A stretch of 50,229 bases of DNA from positions 1-50,229 of the forward strand of contig JACQZS010000223.1 in NCBI GenBank assembly GCA_016213725.1, in the 5' to 3' direction. Both the position numbers and the translations under genes were made by a program. The notes beneath the pieces were generated by a model. It had not been told where the DNA came from. It was given only the letters and a program-made list of their open reading frames with translations, and searched no databases. Position 1 is the first letter of the stretch. The number at the start of each line of letters is the position of its first letter. Below, piece after piece: positions 36,727-45,254 of the stretch. Source of the DNA: Acidobacteriota bacterium. Its GTDB lineage: Bacteria > Acidobacteriota > Terriglobia > Bryobacterales > Bryobacteraceae.

Positions 36727-38075
36727 ACATCAACACTTCCCTCACCGCCGAAGGCCTGAAACAAAAAGCCCAGCGCGTGTTTGAAGCTTCCGCCGTCAAG
36801 ATCCAGTCTCTCGAGAAGTCCTGGAACCCCGCGCAGGGCTCGCCGGTCTTCACCGTCGCCGGCAAGTACACCAGCCGCGGCTGGACCGAGTGGACGCAGG
36901 GCTTCCAGTTCGGCGCCGAGATCCTTCAGTTCGACGCCACCGGCGAGAAGCGGTATCTCGAGGCCGGCCGCCAGCACACCGTGGATATCATGGCGCCGCA
37001 CGTCTCCCACATCGGCGTGCACGACCACGGCTTCAACAACGTCAGCACCTACGGCAACCTCCTGCGCCTCATGCACGAAGGTCGCATCGAAGCCAACACC
37101 TGGGAGCGCAATTTCTACGAACTGGCGCTCAAAATCACCGGCGCCGTGCAAGCCTCCCGCTGGTCCCGCACGTCCGACGGCGGCGGCTACATCTATTCCT
37201 TCAACGGCCCGCACTCCCTCTTCGTCGACACCATCCGCAGCCTCCGCGCCCTCGCCGTTTCGCACCGTCTGGGCCACGCGCTGATGGGCGAGAACGACAG
37301 GAAGATCTCGCTGCTCGGCCGCCTGGCCGATCACGCCCGCGCCACGGCCAAGTACTCCGTCTACTACGGGGAAGGCCGCGATCATTACGACGTCGGCGGC
37401 CGCACCGCCCACGAGAGCGTCTTCAACACCAACGACGGCAACTACCGCTGCCCGAACTCCCAGCAGGGCTACTCGCCCTTCTCCACCTGGACCCGCGGCC
37501 TCGCCTGGGCCATGCTCGGCTTCGCCGAAGAACTCGAGTTCCTCGACACGCTCACCGACGCCGATCTTGAACCCTTCGGCGGAAAGGCCGCCCTGGCCGG
37601 CATCATGCGCAAGGCCGCCGAGGCTACCTGCGATTTCTACATCGCCAACACGGCGCTCGACGGCATCCCCTACTGGGACACCGGCGCGCCCGGCATGTTG
37701 CGCCTGGAAGGCTGGCAGGACCGAGTCTCCGATCCGTTCAATCACCACGAACCCATCGACAGCTCCGCCGCCGCCATCGGCGCCCAGGGCCTTCTGCGCC
37801 TCGGCCGCTACCTCAAGAACAGCACCTACTGGCAGGCCGGCCTCACCGTCTGCGACAGCCTCTTCGCCGAGCCCTATCTCAGCACCGACCCCAATCACCA
37901 GGGCCTCATCCTCCACTCCGTCTACCACCGCCCCAACGGCTGGGACCGCATGCCCGACAGCGACGGCGTGCCGCGCGGAGAATCGTCCATGTGGGGCGAT
38001 TACCACGCCCGCGAGGCCGCGCTCTACATCCTGCGCCTGGCCGAAGGCAAACCCTACCTCACGTTCTGGAGCTAA
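36723..38075 (+). CDS. GH88-like unsaturated glucuronyl hydrolase
   Basis: 450 aa from the ATG at 36723. The (alpha/alpha)6 fold is evident from GWTEWTQGFQFGAEILQF, the first Asp in IGVHDHGFNN (D101), the second in LFVDTIRSL (D169), WTRGLAWAMLGFAEE and PIDSSAAAIGAQGLLRLG. D101 and D169 correspond to the two catalytic aspartates of unsaturated glucuronyl hydrolases, which hydrate the double bond in uronate ends left by polysaccharide lyases. No signal peptide is seen, so it probably acts in the cytosol on imported disaccharides. It is co-translated with the Gfo/Idh/MocA gene. A longer frame from 36225 overlaps that gene and was rejected. Confidence 0.85.
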   Translation: MNINTSLTAEGLKQKAQRVFEASAVKIQSLEKSWNPAQGSPVFTVAGKYTSRGWTEWTQGFQFGAEILQFDATGEKRYLEAGRQHTVDIMAPHVSHIGVHDHGFNNVSTYGNLLRLMHEGRIEANTWERNFYELALKITGAVQASRWSRTSDGGGYIYSFNGPHSLFVDTIRSLRALAVSHRLGHALMGENDRKISLLGRLADHARATAKYSVYYGEGRDHYDVGGRTAHESVFNTNDGNYRCPNSQQGYSPFSTWTRGLAWAMLGFAEELEFLDTLTDADLEPFGGKAALAGIMRKAAEATCDFYIANTALDGIPYWDTGAPGMLRLEGWQDRVSDPFNHHEPIDSSAAAIGAQGLLRLGRYLKNSTYWQAGLTVCDSLFAEPYLSTDPNHQGLILHSVYHRPNGWDRMPDSDGVPRGESSMWGDYHAREAALYILRLAEGKPYLTFWS

Positions 38076-38092
38076 GCCGCATGGGACGGGCG

Positions 38093-38098
38093 TAAGCT
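38093..38098 (+). promoter_or_regulatory. Candidate -10-like box before the secreted hydrolase (TAAGCT)
   Basis: TAAGCT matches TANNNT and ends 6 nt before the ATG at 38105, in a 29-bp gap without a Shine-Dalgarno sequence. It is weaker than the other boxes of this type in the window. Confidence 0.3.
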
Positions 38099-38104
38099 GG
38101 TCCC

Positions 38105-39205
38105 ATGCGCCTCGCTCTCCTGTCTGTGTTGTTCGCGGCGGCGTTCGCCCAGACGCCGCCCGCCCCTCTGCAAGCCCCCTGGGAAGGCGTACCCGAGGGC
38201 TTTCGCGGCCTCCCCGCCGGCCGCCTCATCCTCCCCGCCAAGCGCTCCGAATGGAAGAAGCAGCGCGCGGAGGTGAAGCGCCTTGTAATCGCCTCGCTCG
38301 GCGAACTCCCGCCCCGGCCTTCTCCTTCCAAGGTCCGAGTGGTCCACATCGACCGCCGCGACGGCTGGCGCATCGAGAAGTTCGTCTTCCACAACGGCGT
38401 CGACTCCGACGTCCCCGGCTACATCGCCATCCCCGAAGACGGCGTGGCGCGCCACCCCGCCATCCTCACCATGCACGGCCACTCCAGCAGCAAGGAGAAC
38501 ATGTTCGGCTACCAGCCCACGTCGCAGGACGTGGCCGAGTTGCTCGCCCGCCGCGGCTATGTCGTCATCGGCATCGACAACTACTTCAATGGCGAACGCA
38601 AGGGGCTTGGCCCGGCGGGCAGCCTCGAACGCATGGAGCGCGGCTCCGACCAGGAGATGTCGCTCTTCAAGCTCAACCTCTGGCTCGGACGCACGCTGTG
38701 GGGCATGATGCTGCGCGACGAGCAGATCGCGCTCGATTACCTCGTTTCGCGGCCTGAAGTGGACCCCGCCCGCATCGGCGCGCAAGGCATGAGCATGGGC
38801 AGCACGCGCGCCTGGTGGCTGGCCGCCATCGACGACCGCATCCGCGCCGTGGTCGGCGTCGCCTGCTTCACGCGCTATGAAGACCTCATCGCCATCCGCG
38901 AACTTCGCGCCCACGGCATCTACTACTTCGTGCCCGGGCTGCTGAAGCACTTCGACAGCGAAGGCGTCATGGCGCTGCTCGCCCCTCGCCCCTTTCTCGC
39001 CCTGACCGGCGACCGCGACGCCGGCTCTCCCCCTGAGGGCATGAAGAAGCTCGACGACATCCTCACGCGCCTCTATCAACTGCATGGCGCGCCGGAACGC
39101 TTCCGCAGCATCGTCTACCCGGAAACCGGCCACGTCTACACAGACGACATGAAGCAGCGCATGACCGCATGGTTCGATCGATTCCTGAAAGGAGACGGGC
39201 GATGA
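38105..39205 (+). CDS. Secreted alpha/beta hydrolase (esterase-like)
   Basis: 366 aa, signal peptide 1-15. The alpha/beta hydrolase core (about 95-365) has the oxyanion-region motif TMHGHSSSKEN, the nucleophile S230 in GMSMGSTR, an acidic candidate in LTGDRDAG and the catalytic His in YPETGHVY. It resembles the abhydrolase_7/acetyl-xylan-esterase group frequent in plant-matter degraders, so removal of acyl groups from glycans is plausible. It is co-translated with the M19 gene through an ATGA overlap. Confidence 0.82.
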   Translation: MRLALLSVLFAAAFAQTPPAPLQAPWEGVPEGFRGLPAGRLILPAKRSEWKKQRAEVKRLVIASLGELPPRPSPSKVRVVHIDRRDGWRIEKFVFHNGVDSDVPGYIAIPEDGVARHPAILTMHGHSSSKENMFGYQPTSQDVAELLARRGYVVIGIDNYFNGERKGLGPAGSLERMERGSDQEMSLFKLNLWLGRTLWGMMLRDEQIALDYLVSRPEVDPARIGAQGMSMGSTRAWWLAAIDDRIRAVVGVACFTRYEDLIAIRELRAHGIYYFVPGLLKHFDSEGVMALLAPRPFLALTGDRDAGSPPEGMKKLDDILTRLYQLHGAPERFRSIVYPETGHVYTDDMKQRMTAWFDRFLKGDGR

Positions 39206-40461
39206 TCCCAAGACGCCACTTCCTCGGCGGCGCGGCCGCGCTTCTGGCCTCAGCCGCCGACACGAACCCCGCCATCAAAGCCGCCCGCGACGCCGCCCTG
39301 GCCGTGCTCCGTCCCAGCGAGAAGACGCTTCAGCACGGCCTGGAACTGCACGCGGCCTCGCTCGTCATCGAGTCCTACGGCTTTTCTCCGCGTTCCGCCA
39401 TCGACGGCGCCGCCATGAAGCGCGCCACCGAAGCCGGCGCCGGCGCTCTGGAGCTCGAAGACCTCTACACCGAGATGCTGCTGATGCGGGTAGCTGACGA
39501 TCCCTCCCAGCAGCCTGAATACCGCCAGGCCTGGCAGGCCTCCGGCGTCACCTGCGTGCTGCAGAATGCCGGCGAAGAGGGTAGCAGCCCGCTGCGCCTG
39601 CTGAAGCGGCTCGCCCACTTCACCTACCTCACCGACAAGCTGCGCGGCACCGTTTCGCGGGCCGCCGTTCCGGCCGACATCGAAGCCGCCAAGCGCGAAG
39701 GCCGTCACTGCCTCTATCTCACTGGCAACGGCGTACCGCTGGCCCAGGAGTGGAACTCCACGGTCGAAGAGCTCGCCTACGTGCGGCTCTTCTACCAGCT
39801 CGGCATCCGCATGATGCACCTCACTTACAACCGCCGCAACGTTCTGGGCGATGGTTGCGCGGAGCCGGCCAACGCCGGCCTCAGCGAACTCGGCCGCGCC
39901 GCCATCGCCGAGATGAACCGCCTCGGCATCATCGTCGACGTAGCCCACTCCGGCTGGCGCACCAGCCTGGAAGCCGCCCAGGCTTCCACCAAACCGATGG
40001 TCGCCAGCCACTCCGCGGCCGTCGAGATGCGCCGCCACATCCGCGCCAAGCCCGATGAAGTGATCCGCGCCATCGCCGACACCGGCGGCTATGTGGGTGT
40101 CTACAGCGTGGCGTCATTCCTCGGGCGCAGCGGCGATCTCAACGCCATGCTCGACAACATCGAGTACCTGGTGAAGAAGTTCGGCGCAGATCATGTCGCC
40201 ATCGGCACGGACCTCGCCTACATCCCCTCCACCGCCAATGCCCAGTGGAAACTAGCCGGCACGCGGCCCAAATCGCGCGAACGCTTCGAGGCCCTCTGGC
40301 CGCCCGGCGCGCTCACCAGCCAGTCCCACCCCAGCCTCGCGTGGACCAACTGGCCCATGTTCACCGTCGGCATGGTGCAGCGCGGCATCTCCGATTCAGA
40401 CATTCAGAAGATTCTCGGCGGCAACGTGCTACGCGTCGCCAAGGCCGTTCTTCCCGCCTGA
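39202..40461 (+). CDS. Tat-exported M19 (renal dipeptidase) family protein with altered metal site
   Basis: 419 aa from the ATG at 39202. A twin-arginine signal (RRHFLGGAAALLASAA) precedes a TIM barrel clearly of family M19: YNRRNVLGDG, EMNRLGIIVDVAHSG (H249), MVASHSAA (H270) and VAIGTDLAY (D337). The N-terminal HxD zinc motif is absent (VIESYGF at 55-61 instead) and the bridging Glu position reads T174-G-N-G. Only one metal site or none may remain, so activity may differ from dipeptide hydrolysis. The gene ends directly against the convergent FGE-like gene. Sure of family, unsure of activity. Confidence 0.85.
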   Translation: MIPRRHFLGGAAALLASAADTNPAIKAARDAALAVLRPSEKTLQHGLELHAASLVIESYGFSPRSAIDGAAMKRATEAGAGALELEDLYTEMLLMRVADDPSQQPEYRQAWQASGVTCVLQNAGEEGSSPLRLLKRLAHFTYLTDKLRGTVSRAAVPADIEAAKREGRHCLYLTGNGVPLAQEWNSTVEELAYVRLFYQLGIRMMHLTYNRRNVLGDGCAEPANAGLSELGRAAIAEMNRLGIIVDVAHSGWRTSLEAAQASTKPMVASHSAAVEMRRHIRAKPDEVIRAIADTGGYVGVYSVASFLGRSGDLNAMLDNIEYLVKKFGADHVAIGTDLAYIPSTANAQWKLAGTRPKSRERFEALWPPGALTSQSHPSLAWTNWPMFTVGMVQRGISDSDIQKILGGNVLRVAKAVLPA

Positions 40462-40890
40462 TTACCGCCCCGCGGCATCCACTGCGCAGCGGCTGCCTGG
40501 GCTCCGCGCCAGTCCCATCGCCCCATAGATGCTCACGTCATCTTCGGCCGTCGCGCCACGCGCGGCCTTGGCCAGCTCCGCCGCGGTCGCCAGCCGCTTG
40601 CCCTGGGCCTCGCACGAGAGCGCATCCGCCGCCGCCGCCCGCTTGTCGATATAGAACGCCTTCAGCGCCGGCGCGGCCTGCCCCGGCGGCACCTGATACT
40701 CGCCTGCCGGCACAATCACCATCTCTCCGCCGGCGGTTTTCAACACTGGCTTCTCATAGCGCCGGATCGCCACCGACGTGCGGATCTTGTCGATATTCCA
40801 CAGCGCCAGGCCGGCGAACAGCCCCACAACTCCCACTACAATCGCCAGCAGCACCAGCGCCGCCTTGCGTCCTGAAACCGTTGCGCCCAT
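40462..40890 (-). CDS. Small membrane protein with shrunken FGE-sulfatase-like domain
   Basis: 142 aa. One N-terminal transmembrane helix (about 10-31). Three pieces resemble the formylglycine-generating-enzyme/SUMF1 fold in order: GGEMVIVPAGEYQV (54-67), AFYIDK (78-83) and CEAQGKRLATAAELAKAARG (93-112). The intact domain normally needs over 200 residues; here its central and C-terminal parts are missing, and the N-terminal metal/substrate loops are short. It could be a decayed gene or a minimal fold with a structural role. It is 3 bp downstream of the propeller gene and shares its operon with murB. Confidence 0.6.
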   Translation of the reverse strand: MGATVSGRKAALVLLAIVVGVVGLFAGLALWNIDKIRTSVAIRRYEKPVLKTAGGEMVIVPAGEYQVPPGQAAPALKAFYIDKRAAAADALSCEAQGKRLATAAELAKAARGATAEDDVSIYGAMGLARSPGSRCAVDAAGR

Positions 40891-40893
40891 CCA

Positions 40894-41907
40894 TCACTTC
40901 CTGAAATGCATCAGCAGAATTCCGTAACCCACCCCGGCCTCATCGGCCGATCTTGCAAACTGAAACGCCATCATCCGGCCGTCGGTGGAGACCACTGGAT
41001 TGGAGGCCTTTCCGCCTTCATAGTCGTTGAAATGCGTCAGCCGCTCGAAGCTCTTCCCCGTACCGTCCAGCTTCAGCTTCCAGATGTCGATATCCCGGAA
41101 CAGCTTGGTGGCGCCCATCAGCACGCCCTGGCGGTCCGACTCGACGCAGGTGTACTGCCCGTCCGGGAAGATCCCCTCCACTTCGTTGTAGGAGCCGATC
41201 TGCGCCGTCTGGTTCACCGTCTTCTTCGTCGCCAGATCCAGCGTCCAAACCGACGAAAGGCCCTTCGGCTCATAGCAGGTGTACGTCATCCTGCCGTCGT
41301 TGTCGTAGAAATCCTGCGCTTCCAGAGTGCACCGGTTGTCCGGGCTGGAAATCACCACCTGCCGGTTCTTCAGCGCCGGCGCGCCGGCGCTGAGGTCCAC
41401 CTCCGCCACGATCAGATTCGATGCGCCCTTCGGCAGCTCCGGGTTCTGCCCGCTGGTCTCTGAGAACGCGATCTTCATCGACTTCTTCGAGATGGCGGCG
41501 CCCTCGCTCATCTTCTGGCCCAGCCGTACCGGCTTCGAGCCCGGCTTGCGCGCCAGGTACCACAGCTCGTTGTCGCGGCTGCGCGACGTGCGGATGTCGG
41601 TGAACTTCTCCGCCCCAATCAGGATGTAGTCGCCATTCGAAAGGTGCATCACGCGCAGGAACGCCGCCCCGGGAATGGAACACGTCAGGCAGCGGATGGC
41701 CCGCGTCTTGAGGTCGATCACGAAGGCGTCGCCAAAGCTCTTCGCCATGAAGGCCACCTCGGTGTTCGACGGCGAAAAATCGGCGCGCTCGCCGAAGTGC
41801 GTGAGAATCTCGATGTTCTTGGGCAGCGCGGCCAGCGGGTCGCCCTGCTTCCTGGGAGATTGGCCGCACAGCACCCCGGCCAGGGCGAGCAGAAGGAGAG
41901 GTCTCAT
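40894..41907 (-). CDS. Secreted TolB/WD40-like beta-propeller protein
   Basis: 337 aa, signal peptide 1-15 (MRPLLLLALAGVLCG). Repeating four-stranded blades with a recurrent pattern of hydrophobic strand, Asp/Ser-rich turn and Trp or Phe (NTEVAFMAKSFGDAFVIDL, ISKKSMKIAFSET, STDGRMMAFQFARS) resemble PD40/TolB propellers. Four Cys may form disulfides (LTCS and RCTLEAQ regions). Function unknown; such proteins bind partners or peptides in the periplasm. The ATG overlaps the MurB stop by 4 bp. Confidence 0.7.
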   Translation of the reverse strand: MRPLLLLALAGVLCGQSPRKQGDPLAALPKNIEILTHFGERADFSPSNTEVAFMAKSFGDAFVIDLKTRAIRCLTCSIPGAAFLRVMHLSNGDYILIGAEKFTDIRTSRSRDNELWYLARKPGSKPVRLGQKMSEGAAISKKSMKIAFSETSGQNPELPKGASNLIVAEVDLSAGAPALKNRQVVISSPDNRCTLEAQDFYDNDGRMTYTCYEPKGLSSVWTLDLATKKTVNQTAQIGSYNEVEGIFPDGQYTCVESDRQGVLMGATKLFRDIDIWKLKLDGTGKSFERLTHFNDYEGGKASNPVVSTDGRMMAFQFARSADEAGVGYGILLMHFRK

Positions 41908-42899
41908 GGTAGTTCTTCCGGATCGAATCCAATGTACTGGACTTCCTCGGAAAGCGCGAGCCCGAAGCGCTCCAGCACGCGGCCCTTCAGCGTTCGCACC
42001 AGCCCGCAGAACTCCGCCGCCGTGCCGCCGCCGGCGTTGTACAGCGTGTTCGAGTGATAGTCCGTCACACGGATGCCGCCCATCGCAAGCCCCTTGGCCC
42101 CGGCCTGTTCCAGAAACCAGGCTGCCGGCACTTTGCCGCCCTTCACCACACTCTCCGGCACCGCACGGCGCGCCTGTTCCGGTAGCTCGCTCAGCAGCAG
42201 GTTCTTGAAGATGCTGCCGGCGCATTTCATCTCCGGCGGGAACTTGGCGTTGCGCGTGGCCAGAATCGCATCGGCCTTCGCTTTCATCGCCGCGCCGTCG
42301 CCATTCGGGAATGTCAGCTCCGCGGACAGAATCAGCCACGGCTCGCCTTGTAGCCGCCGCTGCTTGAAGATCGAATCTCGGTAGCGGAACCGGCAGCCCG
42401 CGTGGTCCACCTCCCGCACCGCCAGCCCGTCGTGGAAGCGCACGCTGGAGATGCGGTCTGAGATCGATGCGCCATAGGCGCCGGCGTTCCCGTATACGGC
42501 CGCGCCCACGTTGCCGGGGATGCCCGTCATCACCTCAATCCCCTGTAGCGCTTCAGCCACCGCAAAGTCCACCAGCGACTGCAGCGCCGCCCCGGCCTCC
42601 ACCCGCACCGTCTGCCCAGCCCTCGAAATCCGCGCTCCCCGATAGCGCAGCACGATCCCCGGAAAGCCCTTGTCCGAGACGATCAGATTCGTCCCCGATC
42701 CAATTACCAGCCACGCCAGGCCCGATCCGTGCGCCACACCCAGCGCGGCCAGGAAAGCCGCTTCGTCCGCCGTATCCGCAAACACCCGCGCCGGCCCGCC
42801 GAAGCCGAAGCGGACGTGCGCCGCCAGTGGCTCATTGCAGGTAACCTGAAGTTGCGGGATCGCATCCAGGCGCGCCCGCGCTTCATCGAAGGAGTGCAT
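41904..42899 (-). CDS. murB: UDP-N-acetylmuramate dehydrogenase
   Basis: 331 aa from the ATG at 42899. Reduces UDP-GlcNAc-enolpyruvate with FAD and NADPH in peptidoglycan synthesis. FAD-binding segments are LVIGSGTNLIVSD and GIPGNVGAAVYGNAGAYG; the active-site proton donor lies in KCAGSIFKN, and FRYRDSIFK is the substrate region. A longer reading frame upstream (to 43022) would overlap the divergent gene and lacks conservation. TACAAT lies 8 nt before the ATG. Confidence 0.95.
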   Translation of the reverse strand: MHSFDEARARLDAIPQLQVTCNEPLAAHVRFGFGGPARVFADTADEAAFLAALGVAHGSGLAWLVIGSGTNLIVSDKGFPGIVLRYRGARISRAGQTVRVEAGAALQSLVDFAVAEALQGIEVMTGIPGNVGAAVYGNAGAYGASISDRISSVRFHDGLAVREVDHAGCRFRYRDSIFKQRRLQGEPWLILSAELTFPNGDGAAMKAKADAILATRNAKFPPEMKCAGSIFKNLLLSELPEQARRAVPESVVKGGKVPAAWFLEQAGAKGLAMGGIRVTDYHSNTLYNAGGGTAAEFCGLVRTLKGRVLERFGLALSEEVQYIGFDPEELP

Positions 42900-42907
42900 T
42901 GATCTCA

Positions 42908-42913
42908 ATTGTA
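42908..42913 (-). promoter_or_regulatory. Candidate -10 box of murB (TACAAT)
   Basis: TACAAT on the minus strand ends 8 nt before the murB ATG, the same hexamer and spacing as ggt. There is no ribosome site; the mRNA would be near leaderless. On the opposite strand the same 28-bp gap carries a GGGGAGG ribosome site for the DUF2461 gene. Confidence 0.45.
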
Positions 42914-42927
42914 GGGGAGGGCGTGAG

Positions 42928-43647
42928 ATGGCTGCCAGTTTTCCTGGTTTTTCGAAGGAGGCGATGAAGTTCTTCCGTGACCTCGAGCAGAACAACCGCC
43001 GCGAATGGTTTGAAGAGCGCAAGGAGTTCTACCTCGCCAAGGTGAAAGCGCCCATGGAAGCGCTGGTGGAGGCGGTGGGTGCGGACATGCTCAAGTACGC
43101 GCCAGAGGCCGTCACCACACCTCAAAAGGCGATGTACCGTATCTACCGCGACACGCGCTTCAGCAACGACAAGACGCCCTACAAGACCCACCTCGGCGCC
43201 TCTTTCTTCCGCCACGACCTGGGCAAGCACATCGCCGGCGGCTTCTACTTCGAGGTCTCGCACAAGCACATCGGCCTCGCCGGCGGCGTCTATATGCCGA
43301 CGCCCGAGAACCTGCGCATCCTTCGCCTGCACCTGCTCGAAAACCACGAACGCTTCAACAAGCTGGTCCGCAACAAGAAACTGCTCGACGCGCTCGGCGA
43401 ACTGCAGGGCGACAAGCTCACTCGCCCGCCCAAGGGTTTCCCTGCGGAGCATCCCGCCCTGGACTGGATCCGCTTCAAGAACTGGTACTACTGGAAGGAA
43501 CTCCCGGCCGGCCTCGCCACCACGCCCGGGCTCTTCAAGGAGATCACCACCCGCTTACGCCTCATGGCGCCCGTCGTCGCGTTCTTCAACGAACCGCTAT
43601 TGGCCGACAAGAACCGCCGCGCGCCGCTCGAAACCGGCTGGGTTTAA
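42928..43647 (+). CDS. DUF2461-family protein
   Basis: 239 aa. Matches the TIGR02453/DUF2461 family: FSKEAMKFFRDLEQNNRREWF near the N-terminus, YRIYRDTRFSNDKTPYKTH in the centre and GGFYFEVS. No enzyme activity is established for the family. No signal peptide or membrane segment. The ribosome site GGGGAGG precedes the ATG at 42928. The TAA stop overlaps the convergent iron-sulfur gene's stop (TTAA shared). Confidence 0.88.
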   Translation: MAASFPGFSKEAMKFFRDLEQNNRREWFEERKEFYLAKVKAPMEALVEAVGADMLKYAPEAVTTPQKAMYRIYRDTRFSNDKTPYKTHLGASFFRHDLGKHIAGGFYFEVSHKHIGLAGGVYMPTPENLRILRLHLLENHERFNKLVRNKKLLDALGELQGDKLTRPPKGFPAEHPALDWIRFKNWYYWKELPAGLATTPGLFKEITTRLRLMAPVVAFFNEPLLADKNRRAPLETGWV

Positions 43648-44690
43648 GGGTGTGAGAACTCCCGCACCCGCGGGATCAACTCCTGGTACATCCAGTCCGG
43701 CACGTTGGTCTGCCAGTGGCCGGTGGCCATCGCCGCTCCCGTGATGCCGCAGAAGACCAGGGTCACCCCCGCCGCTATCGCCCAGGCCGGCACCGGCTTG
43801 CGCGCCGGAACTAGTGTCATCTGCAGCGTCTCTTCCACCGGACACACCGCCACGCACTCCAGGCAGCCCAGGCACTCCGCGGAGCGGATCTGCACGAGTT
43901 GATCCACCGGCAGCCGCGCCGGGCACGCCTTCGCGCATTTTGCGCAATCAATGCAGCTCTCCGCATTGCGTTTGATCCGCACCGGGCTCAACATCGACGC
44001 CAGCCCGATCAGCGCCCCGTACGGGCACAGGTAGCGGCACCAGAAGTTCTGTACGAACACGGACGCGATCATCAGCACACCCACCGTCACCGCCGCGCCG
44101 ACGCCCATGAACCGGAAGAAGTTCAGCATCTTCACGTCCGCCACCAGGCCGTAGGGCGACTCCAGAAACTCCGCCAGCGCCCGTGCCGGCAGCGAGACCA
44201 CCGCGTATACGAAGAACCCCATCAGGATGTACTTCAGCGAACGCAAGCCGACGTCCAGCCAGCGCGGCAGGAAGAAGTTCCGCTTGAACGTGTCGCGCCC
44301 CAGTTTCCACAGGTACTCAGACAACGTGCCCACCGGACACAGCCAGCCGCAGAACGACTTGCGGAAGAGAATTGACGCCGTGACGAACGCGACGAACAGG
44401 AACATCGCCGCCGGATGCACCCGCGGCACCTCCCCGGTCATCAGGAAGTACTTCGTGTTCATCATGCCCGCGATGGGCAGCCAGCCCTCCACCCCCGGCG
44501 GCCGCGCGGAAGCCGCGGCGCCCGCCACTTCGTACTGCCGCACCCACTGGTAGAACTGCACCCCCACCCAGACATTCAGCGCCACAAAAGCAAGTTGCAC
44601 CGCGCGGCGCAGCGCCTGCGATCTATCCGCCGCCACTGAACGCCGCCGGAAGCGCATCTTCACTTCCGTCCTGGGAGCTGCAGCTGCCAT
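43644..44690 (-). CDS. NapH/CcoG-like membrane protein with two [4Fe-4S] ferredoxin motifs
   Basis: 348 aa from the ATG at 44690 (an ATG at 44741 would add 17 unconserved residues). Five to six transmembrane segments, with two CxxxCP motifs facing the membrane surface (CGWLCPVG, CRYLCPYG). A soluble part holds two classical [4Fe-4S] motifs, CIDCAKCAKACP and CLGCLECVAVCP. A last hydrophobic helix is at the C-terminus. The design equals NapH and NosR-tail proteins that move electrons from quinol to periplasmic reductases. No terminal reductase is next to it, so the acceptor is unknown. Stops are shared with DUF2461 (TTAA). Confidence 0.86.
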   Translation of the reverse strand: MAAAAPRTEVKMRFRRRSVAADRSQALRRAVQLAFVALNVWVGVQFYQWVRQYEVAGAAASARPPGVEGWLPIAGMMNTKYFLMTGEVPRVHPAAMFLFVAFVTASILFRKSFCGWLCPVGTLSEYLWKLGRDTFKRNFFLPRWLDVGLRSLKYILMGFFVYAVVSLPARALAEFLESPYGLVADVKMLNFFRFMGVGAAVTVGVLMIASVFVQNFWCRYLCPYGALIGLASMLSPVRIKRNAESCIDCAKCAKACPARLPVDQLVQIRSAECLGCLECVAVCPVEETLQMTLVPARKPVPAWAIAAGVTLVFCGITGAAMATGHWQTNVPDWMYQELIPRVREFSHP

Positions 44691-44770
44691 AGTTTCATTC
44701 TCGCGTCTGGCCGCCGCGCTGGCTGTGACCAGAATCACCATCCAGGTTGTTTCGGCATGGTTTCGCCTTC

Positions 44771-44776
44771 TATGAT
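44771..44776 (+). promoter_or_regulatory. Candidate -10 box of the DinB/YfiT-like gene (TATGAT)
   Basis: TATGAT ends 6 nt before the GTG at 44783. The spacing matches other leaderless candidates in the window and supports GTG rather than the ATG at 44798 as start. Confidence 0.45.
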
Positions 44777-44782
44777 GTCCAG

Positions 44783-45244
44783 GTGACCCGAGAGCAGATG
44801 ATCGTCAAAATCGAACAGCTCCCCGCACTGGTCCACCAGGCGGTTCAAGGAGCAGCTGAGGAACAACTCAACATTCCCTACCGGCCCGGCGGCTGGACCG
44901 CCCGGCAGGTGATCCACCATCTCGCCGATTCCCACCTGAACTCCTACATCCGCTGCAAGCTGATCGCCACCGAGTCCGGCCCCACCCTCAAGGCCTACTC
45001 GCAGGATGACTGGGCCCAACTGCCCGACTCCAGCACCGGCCCCATTGAGCCCTCGCTCGCCATCCTGAGCGGCCTGCACCAGCGCTGGGCCGCTTTCTTC
45101 CGGGCACTGCCCGAAAGCGCCTGGAGCCGCGTCGGCTATCACACCGAAAATGGCCCCATGACCCTGGCCCGCATCCTCGAATCCTACGCCGCCCACGGCG
45201 AGCGCCACCTCACACACATCCGGCAGGGCATCGCCGCCCTATAG
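44783..45244 (+). CDS. DinB-superfamily, YfiT/BstA-like metal-dependent S-transferase
   Basis: 153 aa from a GTG at 44783 (MTREQMIVKIEQLPALV). Four-helix DinB fold; PYRPGGWTARQVIHHLADSH carries the first metal His and the C-terminal YAAHGERHLTHI the other two. The match is closest to YfiT/BstA, the bacillithiol S-transferase branch, by the RPGGWTxRQVxHHxADSH signature. Use of bacillithiol or another thiol by this organism is inference. The gene is on its own between a divergent membrane ferredoxin and the convergent nuo operon. Confidence 0.85.
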   Translation: MTREQMIVKIEQLPALVHQAVQGAAEEQLNIPYRPGGWTARQVIHHLADSHLNSYIRCKLIATESGPTLKAYSQDDWAQLPDSSTGPIEPSLAILSGLHQRWAAFFRALPESAWSRVGYHTENGPMTLARILESYAAHGERHLTHIRQGIAAL

Positions 45245-45254
45245 CTTTGCGAGT

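Noticed and set aside
42900-43022. 41-residue N-terminal extension of MurB
   Set aside because: Would run into the divergent DUF2461 gene; MurB homology begins at the ATG at 42899.
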